This document shows, piece after piece, positions 15,245 through 23,047 of a stretch of 37,720 nt of DNA. The stretch lies in assembly GCF_937881195.1 (NCBI RefSeq), contig NZ_CALGFC010000042.1, positions 1 through 37,720 on the forward strand. Reading direction: 5' to 3'. The notes under the pieces were generated by a model that had not been told where the DNA came from, did not search any database, and worked only from the letters and a program-made list of their open reading frames with translations. The position numbers were made by a program, and so were the translations under genes. The stretch's first letter is position 1; each line of letters opens with the position of its first letter. Source of the stretch: an uncultured Methanobrevibacter sp. GTDB taxonomy: Archaea > Methanobacteriota > Methanobacteria > Methanobacteriales > Methanobacteriaceae.

Positions 15245-16381
15245 CTATTTTTCAATTATTGTTTCTTCTATTGACATTCCAAAGTGTCTTGCTCCTTTAT
15301 CAATAAATACTTTAATTTTATCTCCAATTTGGATGTCTGATACTGAAATAGCTTCCTCTTTATCATTCACAAGCCTTATTGTTTCAGCGTTTTGTAATAA
15401 TGATTTTATTTTAATTCCATCAAATTCTGCTTCTATTAATATAAGGGGCCTTTTTTCTATTTTGACTCTACCTACTATAACAGTTCTACTTTCACCATCT
15501 TTATCTACAGCTAGAACCTCATCACCAGTTTCAAGCTCAGATAAGTATTTTGTTTTATTGCCTGGAACCATAATATATGCTTGAACTGGCCCCGCATTTA
15601 CTCTAAAAGGCCTTGAAGCAACGTATTCACTCTCAAGAGATTCACTATGGACTAGAAACATGGCTTTTGAATAAGAACCAATTAACATACCTTCACCTTG
15701 AGACATCATGGAAGTTGTATCAATACATACTCTATCTCCACTGCCTACAGGTTTAATGTTGGTAATTGTAGCTTCTTTTAAATCGTATTCTTCATTAGAA
15801 GCATCTTCAATTATTTTGGCAATTTCTTTTATCTGTTTAAATGTTTTTGGTTGGAATATAACTCCATCAGAACCAGTTTCTAAAGTTTCAATAGCTAATT
15901 TAGCTTCTTCTGGACTATTCACAGCAGCAATTAGTTTTACTTCTTCACTTTGAAGATCAGCAATTATATTTTCAAGTGGGATGACTGTCCAATCTTTCCC
16001 TACAAGTATTAAATAGTCAACTACTTTTCCCAAAACTCTAGCTAACTCTTCATGTTTTTTACTATTGATTTCAACATATGCTACAACTTTTTTTCCTTTA
16101 TTTTTAAGGTTTTTAGCTATTTCCAAGTCGATAGAATCATTTAAATCCGTGTTAATGTCTAATTTTAGAGTTCCATCTCCTTCTCCGTTGTTTCCAACAA
16201 GACATATATCTGCATTTTCATCTTCGCTTATAATTTTTATGTTTCCTAATTTTTTTATATTATTAATATCTTTCAAATCTAAAACATAATCAATTCCAGA
16301 TTCAAGTGCAGTAGTAATTAAGTCTTTTTTTTCTTCCCATTCCTTATCTGGGGACATAATCCAAGCGAATTTTTCAGTCAA
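15245..16381 (-). CDS. aroB': 3-dehydroquinate synthase II (archaeal AroB')
   Basis: This enzyme converts 2-amino-3,7-dideoxy-D-threo-hept-6-ulosonate to 3-dehydroquinate by NAD-dependent oxidative deamination and cyclisation, the second step of the methanogen route to aromatic amino acids. The protein reads as the full family: N-terminal KFAWIMSPDKEWEEKK, central SGDRVCIDTTSMMSQGEGMLIGS and C-terminal RHFGMSIEETIIEK. The open frame begins with TTG at 16387, but that is only two bases from GGAG. A second TTG at 16381, eight bases from GGAG, gives a 378-residue protein and was chosen. It follows AroA' by a few tens of bases on the same strand, and the two enzymes act one after the other. Confidence 0.96.
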   Translation of the reverse strand: MTEKFAWIMSPDKEWEEKKDLITTALESGIDYVLDLKDINNIKKLGNIKIISEDENADICLVGNNGEGDGTLKLDINTDLNDSIDLEIAKNLKNKGKKVVAYVEINSKKHEELARVLGKVVDYLILVGKDWTVIPLENIIADLQSEEVKLIAAVNSPEEAKLAIETLETGSDGVIFQPKTFKQIKEIAKIIEDASNEEYDLKEATITNIKPVGSGDRVCIDTTSMMSQGEGMLIGSYSKAMFLVHSESLESEYVASRPFRVNAGPVQAYIMVPGNKTKYLSELETGDEVLAVDKDGESRTVIVGRVKIEKRPLILIEAEFDGIKIKSLLQNAETIRLVNDKEEAISVSDIQIGDKIKVFIDKGARHFGMSIEETIIEK

Positions 16382-16417
16382 AATCAAATCTCCTTAATTT
16401 AAATATTGGTTACAAGT

Positions 16418-17209
16418 TTATTCTAAGATTTTCAAAGCTTCATCAACATCTAAGTCTTTATGCACGACTTCAGAAATAGCTTTTGTAATTTTTCCAGGGG
16501 ATTTTGCTTGGAAAAGATTCCTTCCAAATGCAACGCCTGCTCCACCAACTTCAAGAGAATCTTTTACCATTTCTAATAATTCTCTATCAGTTTCTACTTT
16601 TGGGCCTCCAGCTATTACTACTGGAACTAATGCTCCTTCAACAACTTCTTTAAAAGTGTCTGGATCTCCGGTATAATTTGTTTTAACAATATCCACACCT
16701 AATTCAGAACCGACTCTTGCAGCATGTTTAACAAGCTCCACATCATGTTCATTTTTAATTTTCTGCCCTCTTGGATACATCATTGCAAGGAGAGGAATTC
16801 CCCATTGGCTACATGTTTCAGCTATTTCGCCTAATTCCATTAACATGTCTGCTTCTGTTTCTGATCCAATATTTACATGTATAGATACAGCATCTGCTCC
16901 TAACTGTATGGCTTTTTCAACAGACGTAACTAAAACTTTGTTATTAGGATCAGGGCTTAATGAAGTACTTGCTGAAAGATGTATAATAAGTCCTAAATCT
17001 TTACCATAGCCTCTATGTCCTTGTTCAATTATTCCTTTGTGCATTAAAACTGCATTTGCTCCACCACGAGATATGCTCTCGATGGTTTCGCTCATATGAA
17101 CTATTCCTTTAACTGGTCCAATTGATACTCCATGGTCCATTGGTGCAATAACAGTCCTATTAGTTTTTCTATCTATGATCCTTTCTAAACGAATTCTCTT
17201 TCCAATCAT
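16418..17209 (-). CDS. aroA': 2-amino-3,7-dideoxy-D-threo-hept-6-ulosonate synthase (AroA')
   Basis: This class I aldolase condenses a 6-deoxy-5-ketofructose phosphate-derived unit with aspartate semialdehyde to begin archaeal aromatic biosynthesis. The 263-residue protein has the expected catalytic set: D25 in APMDHGVS, Y145 in MMYPRG and the Schiff-base lysine K176 in DIVKTNYTGD. The spacing of these three (120 and 31 residues) equals that of D33, Y153 and K184 in the Methanocaldococcus jannaschii enzyme as I recall it. The phosphate-binding end VIAGGPK and GVAFGRNLFQ are intact. It is the first gene of the aroA'-aroB'-thpR run. A TATA-like element lies at about 17270-17280. Confidence 0.96.
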   Translation of the reverse strand: MIGKRIRLERIIDRKTNRTVIAPMDHGVSIGPVKGIVHMSETIESISRGGANAVLMHKGIIEQGHRGYGKDLGLIIHLSASTSLSPDPNNKVLVTSVEKAIQLGADAVSIHVNIGSETEADMLMELGEIAETCSQWGIPLLAMMYPRGQKIKNEHDVELVKHAARVGSELGVDIVKTNYTGDPDTFKEVVEGALVPVVIAGGPKVETDRELLEMVKDSLEVGGAGVAFGRNLFQAKSPGKITKAISEVVHKDLDVDEALKILE

Positions 17210-17609
17210 AATTACTCATTCTCCTATGAATTGTAATTTAAGAATATTTAAATAAGATAAACCTTTTAAACATTATAAATCTTCTTTAAGCTTTATAATT
17301 CATCTTTTCATTTTAATAATTCTTGTTAATTTTAAATTAAAAATATTTTTATAATTTTTTATAATAACGATATCTCTATTTCTTTAACTATAAAATATTT
17401 TTCAATTACTTTAATAATATAATTGAACATAATTAGTTTTGATAATATGAATGTTTGTAATATTAAAATTTTTAATCATAAAGGTTATGATAATATAGAT
17501 TATTATTGTGTAAATATTAGTATTATAAATTATTTTGTGTAAATATTAATAGTTTAATTTTGATGATATAAACTTCTAATAATATAATCTCCTAAAATGT
17601 ATAATAATA
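17210..17609. other. Intergenic region upstream of aroA'
   Basis: This 400-bp region lies between two minus-strand genes. Read on the minus strand it has a TATA-like ATTTATAATG at about 17271-17280, some 60-70 bp before the aroA' ATG. Further right are imperfect repeats of TTGTGTAAATATTA (near 17506 and 17535) and AATATAAT-type strings. No gene is visible. Confidence 0.45.
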
Positions 17610-18155
17610 TTAATTCTTTTTATTTTTATTTAATTTAGGGCTCCAAAGTTTGAATTCTTTTATTTGTGGGGGTATTCCTTCACTTCCACAGGATTCTAAC
17701 CAACCCTCAGATGATTCAAATATTTCTTCTGTCTGAGAACTTCTAACAAAATCAATAAGTCCTCTGTTTCGAATTAAGGTAACTTTTGGTTTTAATAATG
17801 ATGCCCATATAAAATATACTTTGAATGTGGTGTCTGGGTGATATCCTCCGCCTAAATCTACAGAAAGAACATCACATTTATCTAATTTTTTAGAAACTTT
17901 TTCTATTGTATCATGGAGTCTAACATCACCACTAATAAATTCTAAATTTTCATATTTTTTACTTAGAATATCCATTTTAGGAATAGATTCGGGACTATTA
18001 TCCAATGCAACTAATTTGCCTTTTTTAATATTTTTAGCTATCATTTGGCTGGTATTTCCAATATGACATCCTAATTCAATTACTATGTCGTTTTCTTTTA
18101 GGACTTCTTCCAATTGTTTTCTATAAATTTTTATATCATAACTGATTAATATCAT
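17610..18155 (-). CDS. SAM-dependent methyltransferase (class I fold), substrate unknown
   Basis: The 181-residue protein has a Rossmann-type methyltransferase core. Motif I is VIELGCHIGNTSQMIA (about 25-40), an acidic strand end follows (KLVALDNSPES), then a GDVRLHD segment and DVLSVDLGGGYHPDTTF as motif IV region. TLIRNRGLIDF and a tail with SCGSEGIPPQIKEFKLWSPK follow. The single small domain gives no clue to the acceptor. Similar stand-alone proteins are frequent in methanogen genomes. It lies 64 bp downstream of the pantoate kinase gene on the same strand and may be co-transcribed with it; no functional link is evident. Confidence 0.8.
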   Translation of the reverse strand: MILISYDIKIYRKQLEEVLKENDIVIELGCHIGNTSQMIAKNIKKGKLVALDNSPESIPKMDILSKKYENLEFISGDVRLHDTIEKVSKKLDKCDVLSVDLGGGYHPDTTFKVYFIWASLLKPKVTLIRNRGLIDFVRSSQTEEIFESSEGWLESCGSEGIPPQIKEFKLWSPKLNKNKKN

Positions 18156-18219
18156 ATTATCTTTTATTTTATCTATTTAATTTTTAAATACTATTTAGTT
18201 TTTAAATATTTATTAAAAT

Positions 18220-19131
18220 TCATATATTATCATTATATATTTTTGATATTTTAAAATCTTCAACCTTAAAGTCACCAGATTCATCAATTTTTGATAAATT
18301 TTCCTCTTTTGTAATTGCAAAAACAGTATTTCCAAGCATTGCCATTGATGATCCAATAGTACATTTTTTTAACTGATCAACAATATTTAAAAGCTCGCGG
18401 TTTATTAAACCAGTATCTTTTGCAAATTCATATGAACAGTTCATAAAATTTTCTAAAGTTGGATTTTTTTCTATTTTTTCCTGCATAACTATTCCTATTT
18501 TGTTTATTTTTCTTTTTTTAATTGGGTCTTCTATAATAGTAGAAGTATCTATCTGCCCATATGTTTTTGTAAGAACAACAAAATCAGAAAAATTGTTTTT
18601 TTCTTTTAAAGGTAGTGTTTTACCAATTCCTGGGGCTCCTGGAGACTCCCTAATAACAATACCTTTGGATGTTTGAGATAAAACATCTCCTAAACCACTT
18701 CCAAGGTTAACTTCTGCAAAATGTGCCATTTGCATTGCATCATTTTTTGATATTTTTGGTTTAAAAAGTTTAAATAATCCAATAGCTGTTCCAAGTGCAC
18801 ATGAAGCAGAAGTACCAAATCCTGATCCAATTGGAACACTTATTTCATGATTTATAATTAAATCATTTTTCAATTCAAGATTAAAATTGTTTTCAATTGC
18901 TTCTATTGTTTTTAAACTTATTTTTTCGTTTTTTAAGTCTTTTTTATTATTAATAATAATATTAATATTATTTTTTGTGGTGTTTTCATCTTTTAAAGAT
19001 TCAACTGTTGTTTTAACACCATTATTAATTAAAACTCCTGCACCACAGGAACCTTTTCTTAAAGGATCTTGATCATTTTTTATGCTAAAAAACCCAGTTA
19101 TATGGCTTGGTATAAATGTTGATACTTTCAT
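18220..19131 (-). CDS. Pantoate kinase (archaeal CoA biosynthesis)
   Basis: This GHMP-family kinase phosphorylates pantoate to 4-phosphopantoate, the archaeal replacement for the bacterial pantothenate step in CoA synthesis. The 303-residue protein begins FIPSHITGFFSIKND with DPLRKGSCGAG shortly after, both typical of archaeal pantoate kinase (COG1829). The ATP-binding GHMP loop is PIGSGFGTSASCALGTA (100-116). SSMAMLGNTVFA near the C-terminus is the third GHMP motif. An Asn/Ile/Lys-rich stretch at about 50-70 looks like a local expansion. AGGA five bases before the ATG supports the start. Its partner phosphopantothenate synthetase is not in this window. Confidence 0.9.
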   Translation of the reverse strand: MKVSTFIPSHITGFFSIKNDQDPLRKGSCGAGVLINNGVKTTVESLKDENTTKNNINIIINNKKDLKNEKISLKTIEAIENNFNLELKNDLIINHEISVPIGSGFGTSASCALGTAIGLFKLFKPKISKNDAMQMAHFAEVNLGSGLGDVLSQTSKGIVIRESPGAPGIGKTLPLKEKNNFSDFVVLTKTYGQIDTSTIIEDPIKKRKINKIGIVMQEKIEKNPTLENFMNCSYEFAKDTGLINRELLNIVDQLKKCTIGSSMAMLGNTVFAITKEENLSKIDESGDFKVEDFKISKIYNDNI

Positions 19132-19592
19132 ATTATTCCTTTTTATAAATAAATTTATATTTTGACCTTATTTTCAATATTTTGGTTTTAGATAATTTTT
19201 ATTTCTAGTAAATTATTCATAAACTTATTTTATTTTGAAAATAATATATTATTATATATTATTATAATAAACTATATTATTATAATAAATCATATTATTA
19301 ATAAGATTATATAATTATATTAAAATTAAATTATTTAGAATTATTCATGTAAATTATATAAAATCATTATATTTATTTATTAAAATTTTTATATCTAGTT
19401 TTAAATATAGCTAGTTTTAAAAATATGATTGATATCTAAAACTAATATAATTAATATTTAAAATTATTAATAACTATAATTTGATATGACTTAAACATAT
19501 TTTATCTAAATAGTTTTTATTTAAACAGGTTTTATCTAAATAATTTTTATTTAAACAGATTTTATTTAAAAAAATCTTTAGGAGAAATTTTT
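19132..19592. other. Divergent intergenic region, pantoate kinase / PHP protein
   Basis: This 461-bp region should carry two outward-facing promoters. It contains dense ATTATTATAATA strings at about 19245-19300 and the 30-nt repeat at 19496-19570 close to the PHP gene. GGAG at 19581 is the Shine-Dalgarno of that gene. No further gene is seen. Confidence 0.5.
19496..19570. repeat. 30-nt direct repeat, 2.5 copies, upstream of the PHP gene
   Basis: Copies at 19496-19525 and 19526-19555 share the TTTATCTAAATARTTTTTATTTAAA core behind CATAT or CAGGT. A half copy follows at 19556-19570. The array ends about ten bases before the Shine-Dalgarno of the gene at 19593, so it is probably in the leader or core promoter of that gene. 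Confidence 0.85.
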
Positions 19593-20258
19593 TTGAAAAA
19601 AAGAATAGATTTACATATGCATAGCTTGTTTAGTGATGGTGAATTGTTACCTTCTGAATTAGCTAGAAGAGCAGCAGTTTTGAATCATGAGACAATAGCT
19701 ATTACTGATCATATTGACTCTTCAAACATAGAATCTATATCTAAATTAGCTAATGCTGTAGATGATATTAATCAAAATTGGGATATAAATGTTGTTATTG
19801 GTGCTGAGATAACACATGTTCCTATTGAAATTATTGATAAATTAGCTATAAAAGCAAGGGATTATGGAGCTAATATTATAGTTGTTCATGGGGAAACATT
19901 ATCTGAACCCGTTATTAGTGGAACAAATTTAGCTGCTGTAAATTCCCAAAATGTAGATATATTAGCTCATCCTGGTCTCATTACCAATGAAGAAGCTGAA
20001 ATAGCTAGAGATAATAATATATTCCTAGAAATTAGTGCAAGAGCAGGTCATTGTTTAGCTAATGGTCATGTTGCTAGAATTGCTAATGAAGTAGGCGCAA
20101 ATTTAGTGATTGATACTGATGCTCATGCACCAAATGATCTAATTACATATGAAAAGGCTAAACTTATTGGTTTAGGTGCTGGATTGAGTGAAAAACAGGT
20201 AAACACTGTTTTAAGAGATAATCCTCTTAAGATTCTTAGAAAAAGAAATATTATTTAA
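19593..20258 (+). CDS. PHP-domain phosphoesterase, histidinol-phosphatase-like
   Basis: The 221-residue protein is a single PHP domain, a metal-dependent phosphoesterase fold. Metal-ligand motifs appear in order: H8-x-H10 in IDLHMHS, SDGE, TDHID, VHGE, DILAHPG and IDTDAHAP. This matches the family annotated histidinol phosphate phosphatase domain-containing protein in methanogens. Whether it acts in histidine synthesis is not shown by context; no his gene is near. The start is TTG at 19593, with GGAG at 19581 as Shine-Dalgarno; no ATG is available before the first metal motif. It is transcribed alone toward a bidirectional hairpin at 20446. Confidence 0.87.
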   Translation: MKKRIDLHMHSLFSDGELLPSELARRAAVLNHETIAITDHIDSSNIESISKLANAVDDINQNWDINVVIGAEITHVPIEIIDKLAIKARDYGANIIVVHGETLSEPVISGTNLAAVNSQNVDILAHPGLITNEEAEIARDNNIFLEISARAGHCLANGHVARIANEVGANLVIDTDAHAPNDLITYEKAKLIGLGAGLSEKQVNTVLRDNPLKILRKRNII

Positions 20259-20445
20259 ATTAATTTAATTAATAAAATAATTAAATTTAATTATATAATA
20301 ATCTGCCATAAAATATAATCTAATATTAAAAATAATAATGTAAATATGGAATAATAATCTAATAGAAGGTAATATAAAATTAATTTGTGATTTAATATAA
20401 AAATTTATTGATAAAGAATATAATAAAATTTATTTAATAAAAAAT

Positions 20446-20464
20446 AAGAGGAATAAATCCTCTT
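20446..20464. terminator. Hairpin terminator between convergent genes
   Basis: AAGAGGA (20446-20452) and TCCTCTT (20458-20464) form a perfect 7-bp stem with a five-base loop. It is followed on the plus strand by TTAATTTTTTAATTTTTT, and on the minus strand by a T-rich run. It lies between the convergent PHP gene and the first pseudomurein-binding gene, so it can stop transcripts from both sides. Confidence 0.65.
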
Positions 20465-20511
20465 TAATTTTTTAATTTTTTAAATCTTTTTACTTTTATT
20501 TCTAAAAATTT

Positions 20512-22491
20512 TTAGAAGTTTATACTTGCAGATTTTCCTTGTCCTTTTAATGTGTATGTATTTATATTCCAATTTTTAACAGTTCCTAAACTATTTTGAG
20601 AGCTTGTTGTATCTGCAACTACCCAAGTGTCGCCTACTTTTATCTGTGCAAAAACATGCCCTATTCTTCCACTTACTGTAAAAGTACAGTCTGCATGAAC
20701 ATATCTTGCAGCTAGCCCGGCAGATCTAGATAAAGCTATTAATAGGTGTGTTTTGTCAACACAATTTCCTAATTTCTTTTCTAATGTACCTGTTGCTGAA
20801 TATTTTGTATCATAGTAGAAACTATACTTTATATTATCTCTCACATAGTTGAATATTGCTGTTGCTTTTTCTAGTTCAGTTTTGCAGTTTTTTGTTAGAC
20901 TTGTTGCTAAAGATTTTATTGCTGCATTATTTACTTGACAATTAGTTGTAGCTACTAAATATTTTTGTAATTCACTTGAACTTAATGTGTTTTTTTCATT
21001 TAAAGGACCAGTAGGTATGGATCCAGATCCACTTCCTCCACTACTTCCACTTCCTCCATTTATCTTATCTGTGCTTTTAACATTTAATGTTAAATAATTT
21101 GGTAGTCTTCCTTCTGTTTTTGTGAAATCAAGAATTTTTGAAAAACCTAATACTAAGGTTTGGAATTGTATATTTCCTAGTTTTGAACTTCCATAATTTG
21201 GAGCTTGACCATTTTTAAGCATATATGATGAAACTCTTGAGGCTAAATCTACAAAATCACTTTTGTATATATTTCCATTTATTGAGCTTCCTGAAGGATT
21301 TGAAGGATTTTTAAAAGTTTTAGCTACAATGCCTGTATTAATTCCTTTATTAATATTTACAATTGTGGCTGATGCTAAATATAAAAATTCAGTCATTGAA
21401 TATTGTTTTCCATTTATTAAAACATAGTTTGGAAGAACTCCATTATTCTTAACGAATAATTCTATTCTTGAACCTGCATCTTTTATATTAGCTAAACTAA
21501 TTGTTCCAGAGCTTGAGGAACTATTAGATCCATTTGTACTACTATTTGTGTTAGGGTCTCCACCAACAATAATCCCATTTTTACCATTATAATTTGGCAC
21601 TAATTTATTTAGGTTAGTGGAAATCTTTTTATCAAATGAAACATAGTTAGGCATTACATTATTGGACTTATAATAATCTACTATCTTAGCAAATCCGTAA
21701 ACTATAGTTTGAAATTGTATTTTTCCTATACTTGAACTTCCATAATTTGGAGCTTGATTGTTCAAATCTACAAATGAAACAATTCTTTTTGCTAAGTCTA
21801 TATAATTAGATTTATATAATTTTCCACTAGTTGAACCACCATTAGGATAACTCGGATTTTTAATATCTTTTGTAGTAATATCTGAATTACTCCCTCCATT
21901 TAAATTTATAATGGATTTAGAGAGTAAATATAGAAATTCACTCATAGATATCTTTTCACCATTTAAAGTTATATAATCTGGAAGTTTACCATTTTTTTCA
22001 ACATATTTTTTTAGCTCGGTTGCTGCAGACATAATATTTTTATTACTGAATTTAACTGTTGAAGTTAAAATTTTAATAGTATTTGATTCTACAGTACCTC
22101 CAGCTGCATTTTTTGAATATGTTGTTGAAACATTGCCTGTTTGATTATTTTCTTCAGAAATTTCTTTATTTGAATTGTTTAGTTGATTATTATCATAATC
22201 TGAATTATCTTCAGTTTCTCCTATTTCTGAATTTGAATCATTTGGGTTATTTGTCGAAGATTCGTTATTAGTTTGATTTTCGCTAATATTATTAATATTT
22301 TCTTTATTTATATTAATAATATCTTTTTCTGAATTATTTACATTATTTATTGAATCTTCAGACAAATTATCTGCACTCTGAGTAAAAAGATTTCCTATAG
22401 TGTCGTTTGTGTCATTGGCATATATTATGCTACTATTTGCAATTACAAATAGTATAATAAATGCAGACAACATTTTTACTCTATTCGAAAT
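20512..22491 (-). CDS. Secreted pseudomurein-binding protein with transglutaminase-like peptidase domain (copy 1)
   Basis: This surface protein (659 residues from the chosen start) begins with a signal peptide (LSAFIILFVIANSSIIYA). An Asn/Ser/Glu-rich linker of about 100 residues follows. Two A-B pairs of pseudomurein-binding repeats come next: A units read LPxYxxxNGxxxSMxEFLYL, B units QAPNYGSSxxGxIQFQT. The C-terminal transglutaminase-like fold has the triad C577 (GNCVD), H612 (GHVFAQ) and D627 (VADTTSS). This resembles phage PeiW/PeiP (peptidase C71), which cut pseudomurein peptide cross-links, so wall remodelling is inferred. The frame opens at TTG 22512, but GGAGGT lies inside that reading. 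The best spaced codon is ATT at 22491, six bases after GGAGGT; ATG at 22470 would lose the basic residues before the signal helix. Confidence 0.85.
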   Translation of the reverse strand: MSNRVKMLSAFIILFVIANSSIIYANDTNDTIGNLFTQSADNLSEDSINNVNNSEKDIININKENINNISENQTNNESSTNNPNDSNSEIGETEDNSDYDNNQLNNSNKEISEENNQTGNVSTTYSKNAAGGTVESNTIKILTSTVKFSNKNIMSAATELKKYVEKNGKLPDYITLNGEKISMSEFLYLLSKSIINLNGGSNSDITTKDIKNPSYPNGGSTSGKLYKSNYIDLAKRIVSFVDLNNQAPNYGSSSIGKIQFQTIVYGFAKIVDYYKSNNVMPNYVSFDKKISTNLNKLVPNYNGKNGIIVGGDPNTNSSTNGSNSSSSSGTISLANIKDAGSRIELFVKNNGVLPNYVLINGKQYSMTEFLYLASATIVNINKGINTGIVAKTFKNPSNPSGSSINGNIYKSDFVDLASRVSSYMLKNGQAPNYGSSKLGNIQFQTLVLGFSKILDFTKTEGRLPNYLTLNVKSTDKINGGSGSSGGSGSGSIPTGPLNEKNTLSSSELQKYLVATTNCQVNNAAIKSLATSLTKNCKTELEKATAIFNYVRDNIKYSFYYDTKYSATGTLEKKLGNCVDKTHLLIALSRSAGLAARYVHADCTFTVSGRIGHVFAQIKVGDTWVVADTTSSQNSLGTVKNWNINTYTLKGQGKSASINF

Positions 22492-22497
22492 TTTTTT

Positions 22498-22503
22498 ACC
22501 TCC
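22498..22503 (-). promoter_or_regulatory. Strong Shine-Dalgarno inside the nominal reading frame of PMBR copy 1
   Basis: GGAGGT on the minus strand precedes AAAAAA and then ATT at 22491. The next ATG is 27 bases from the site, too far for normal initiation. The metG gene has GGAGG followed by six bases and ATG, a matching spacing. Confidence 0.5.
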
Positions 22504-22512
22504 ATTACTCAA

Positions 22513-23047
22513 TTAAAAAGTTTTTTATATTATAATAAGTTGTTTTATAATTTCAATAAAGTTTTATTATAATATAACTCTAAAACTGAGCATTTAATTG
22601 TTTTGTCTTTTAAACATTATAAATCTATTGTTTTTTCCTATTGAAGCTTTTTTCTTAACCCTTAATCTTATTTCAAGAGCATTGTATTAGTATCCTATTA
22701 TCATTTTTATTAACTATACAAAAGTTTATATTATTTATTAGGGTTTTAACAATTTATTTGCTAATAAAAAGCACTCATTATAAATATTATTCAATTTATA
22801 ACCAATAATTAATACTTTTTTTATATAACAAATCTACTATTAAATAATAATACTAAAAACTAAATAGAAATTTTTTAGAATTTAAATTGTATCTTAAGAA
22901 ATATTATTAATGGAAAATAAATACTAAATAATATCTATAAAATAAAATAAGTAATTGTAAAATGGGTTTAATAAATAAAAAAGTAAATAATTTATAAAAT
23001 ATAAATGAAGAGTTAAATATTAAATAAAAAATTAAAATAGTAAAGTA
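22513..23047. other. Intergenic region between the two pseudomurein-binding paralogues
   Basis: This 535-bp gap contains the promoter and leader of copy 1. Read on the minus strand, TATA-like ATTTATAATG is at about 22615-22624 and a second AT-only box near 22565. No coding remnant, inverted repeat or mobile-element end was seen between the paralogues. The two genes are therefore not a simple recent head-to-tail duplication with conserved flanks. Confidence 0.5.

Noticed and set aside
17263..22626. Identical 20-nt string CTTTTAAACATTATAAATCT near aroA' (17263-17282) and PMBR copy 1 (22607-22626)
   Set aside because: In DNA this AT-rich, a few 20-nt matches between random places in 37 kb are expected. 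It probably only reflects TATA-like promoter sequence. A genome-wide search showing enrichment at promoters would revive it.
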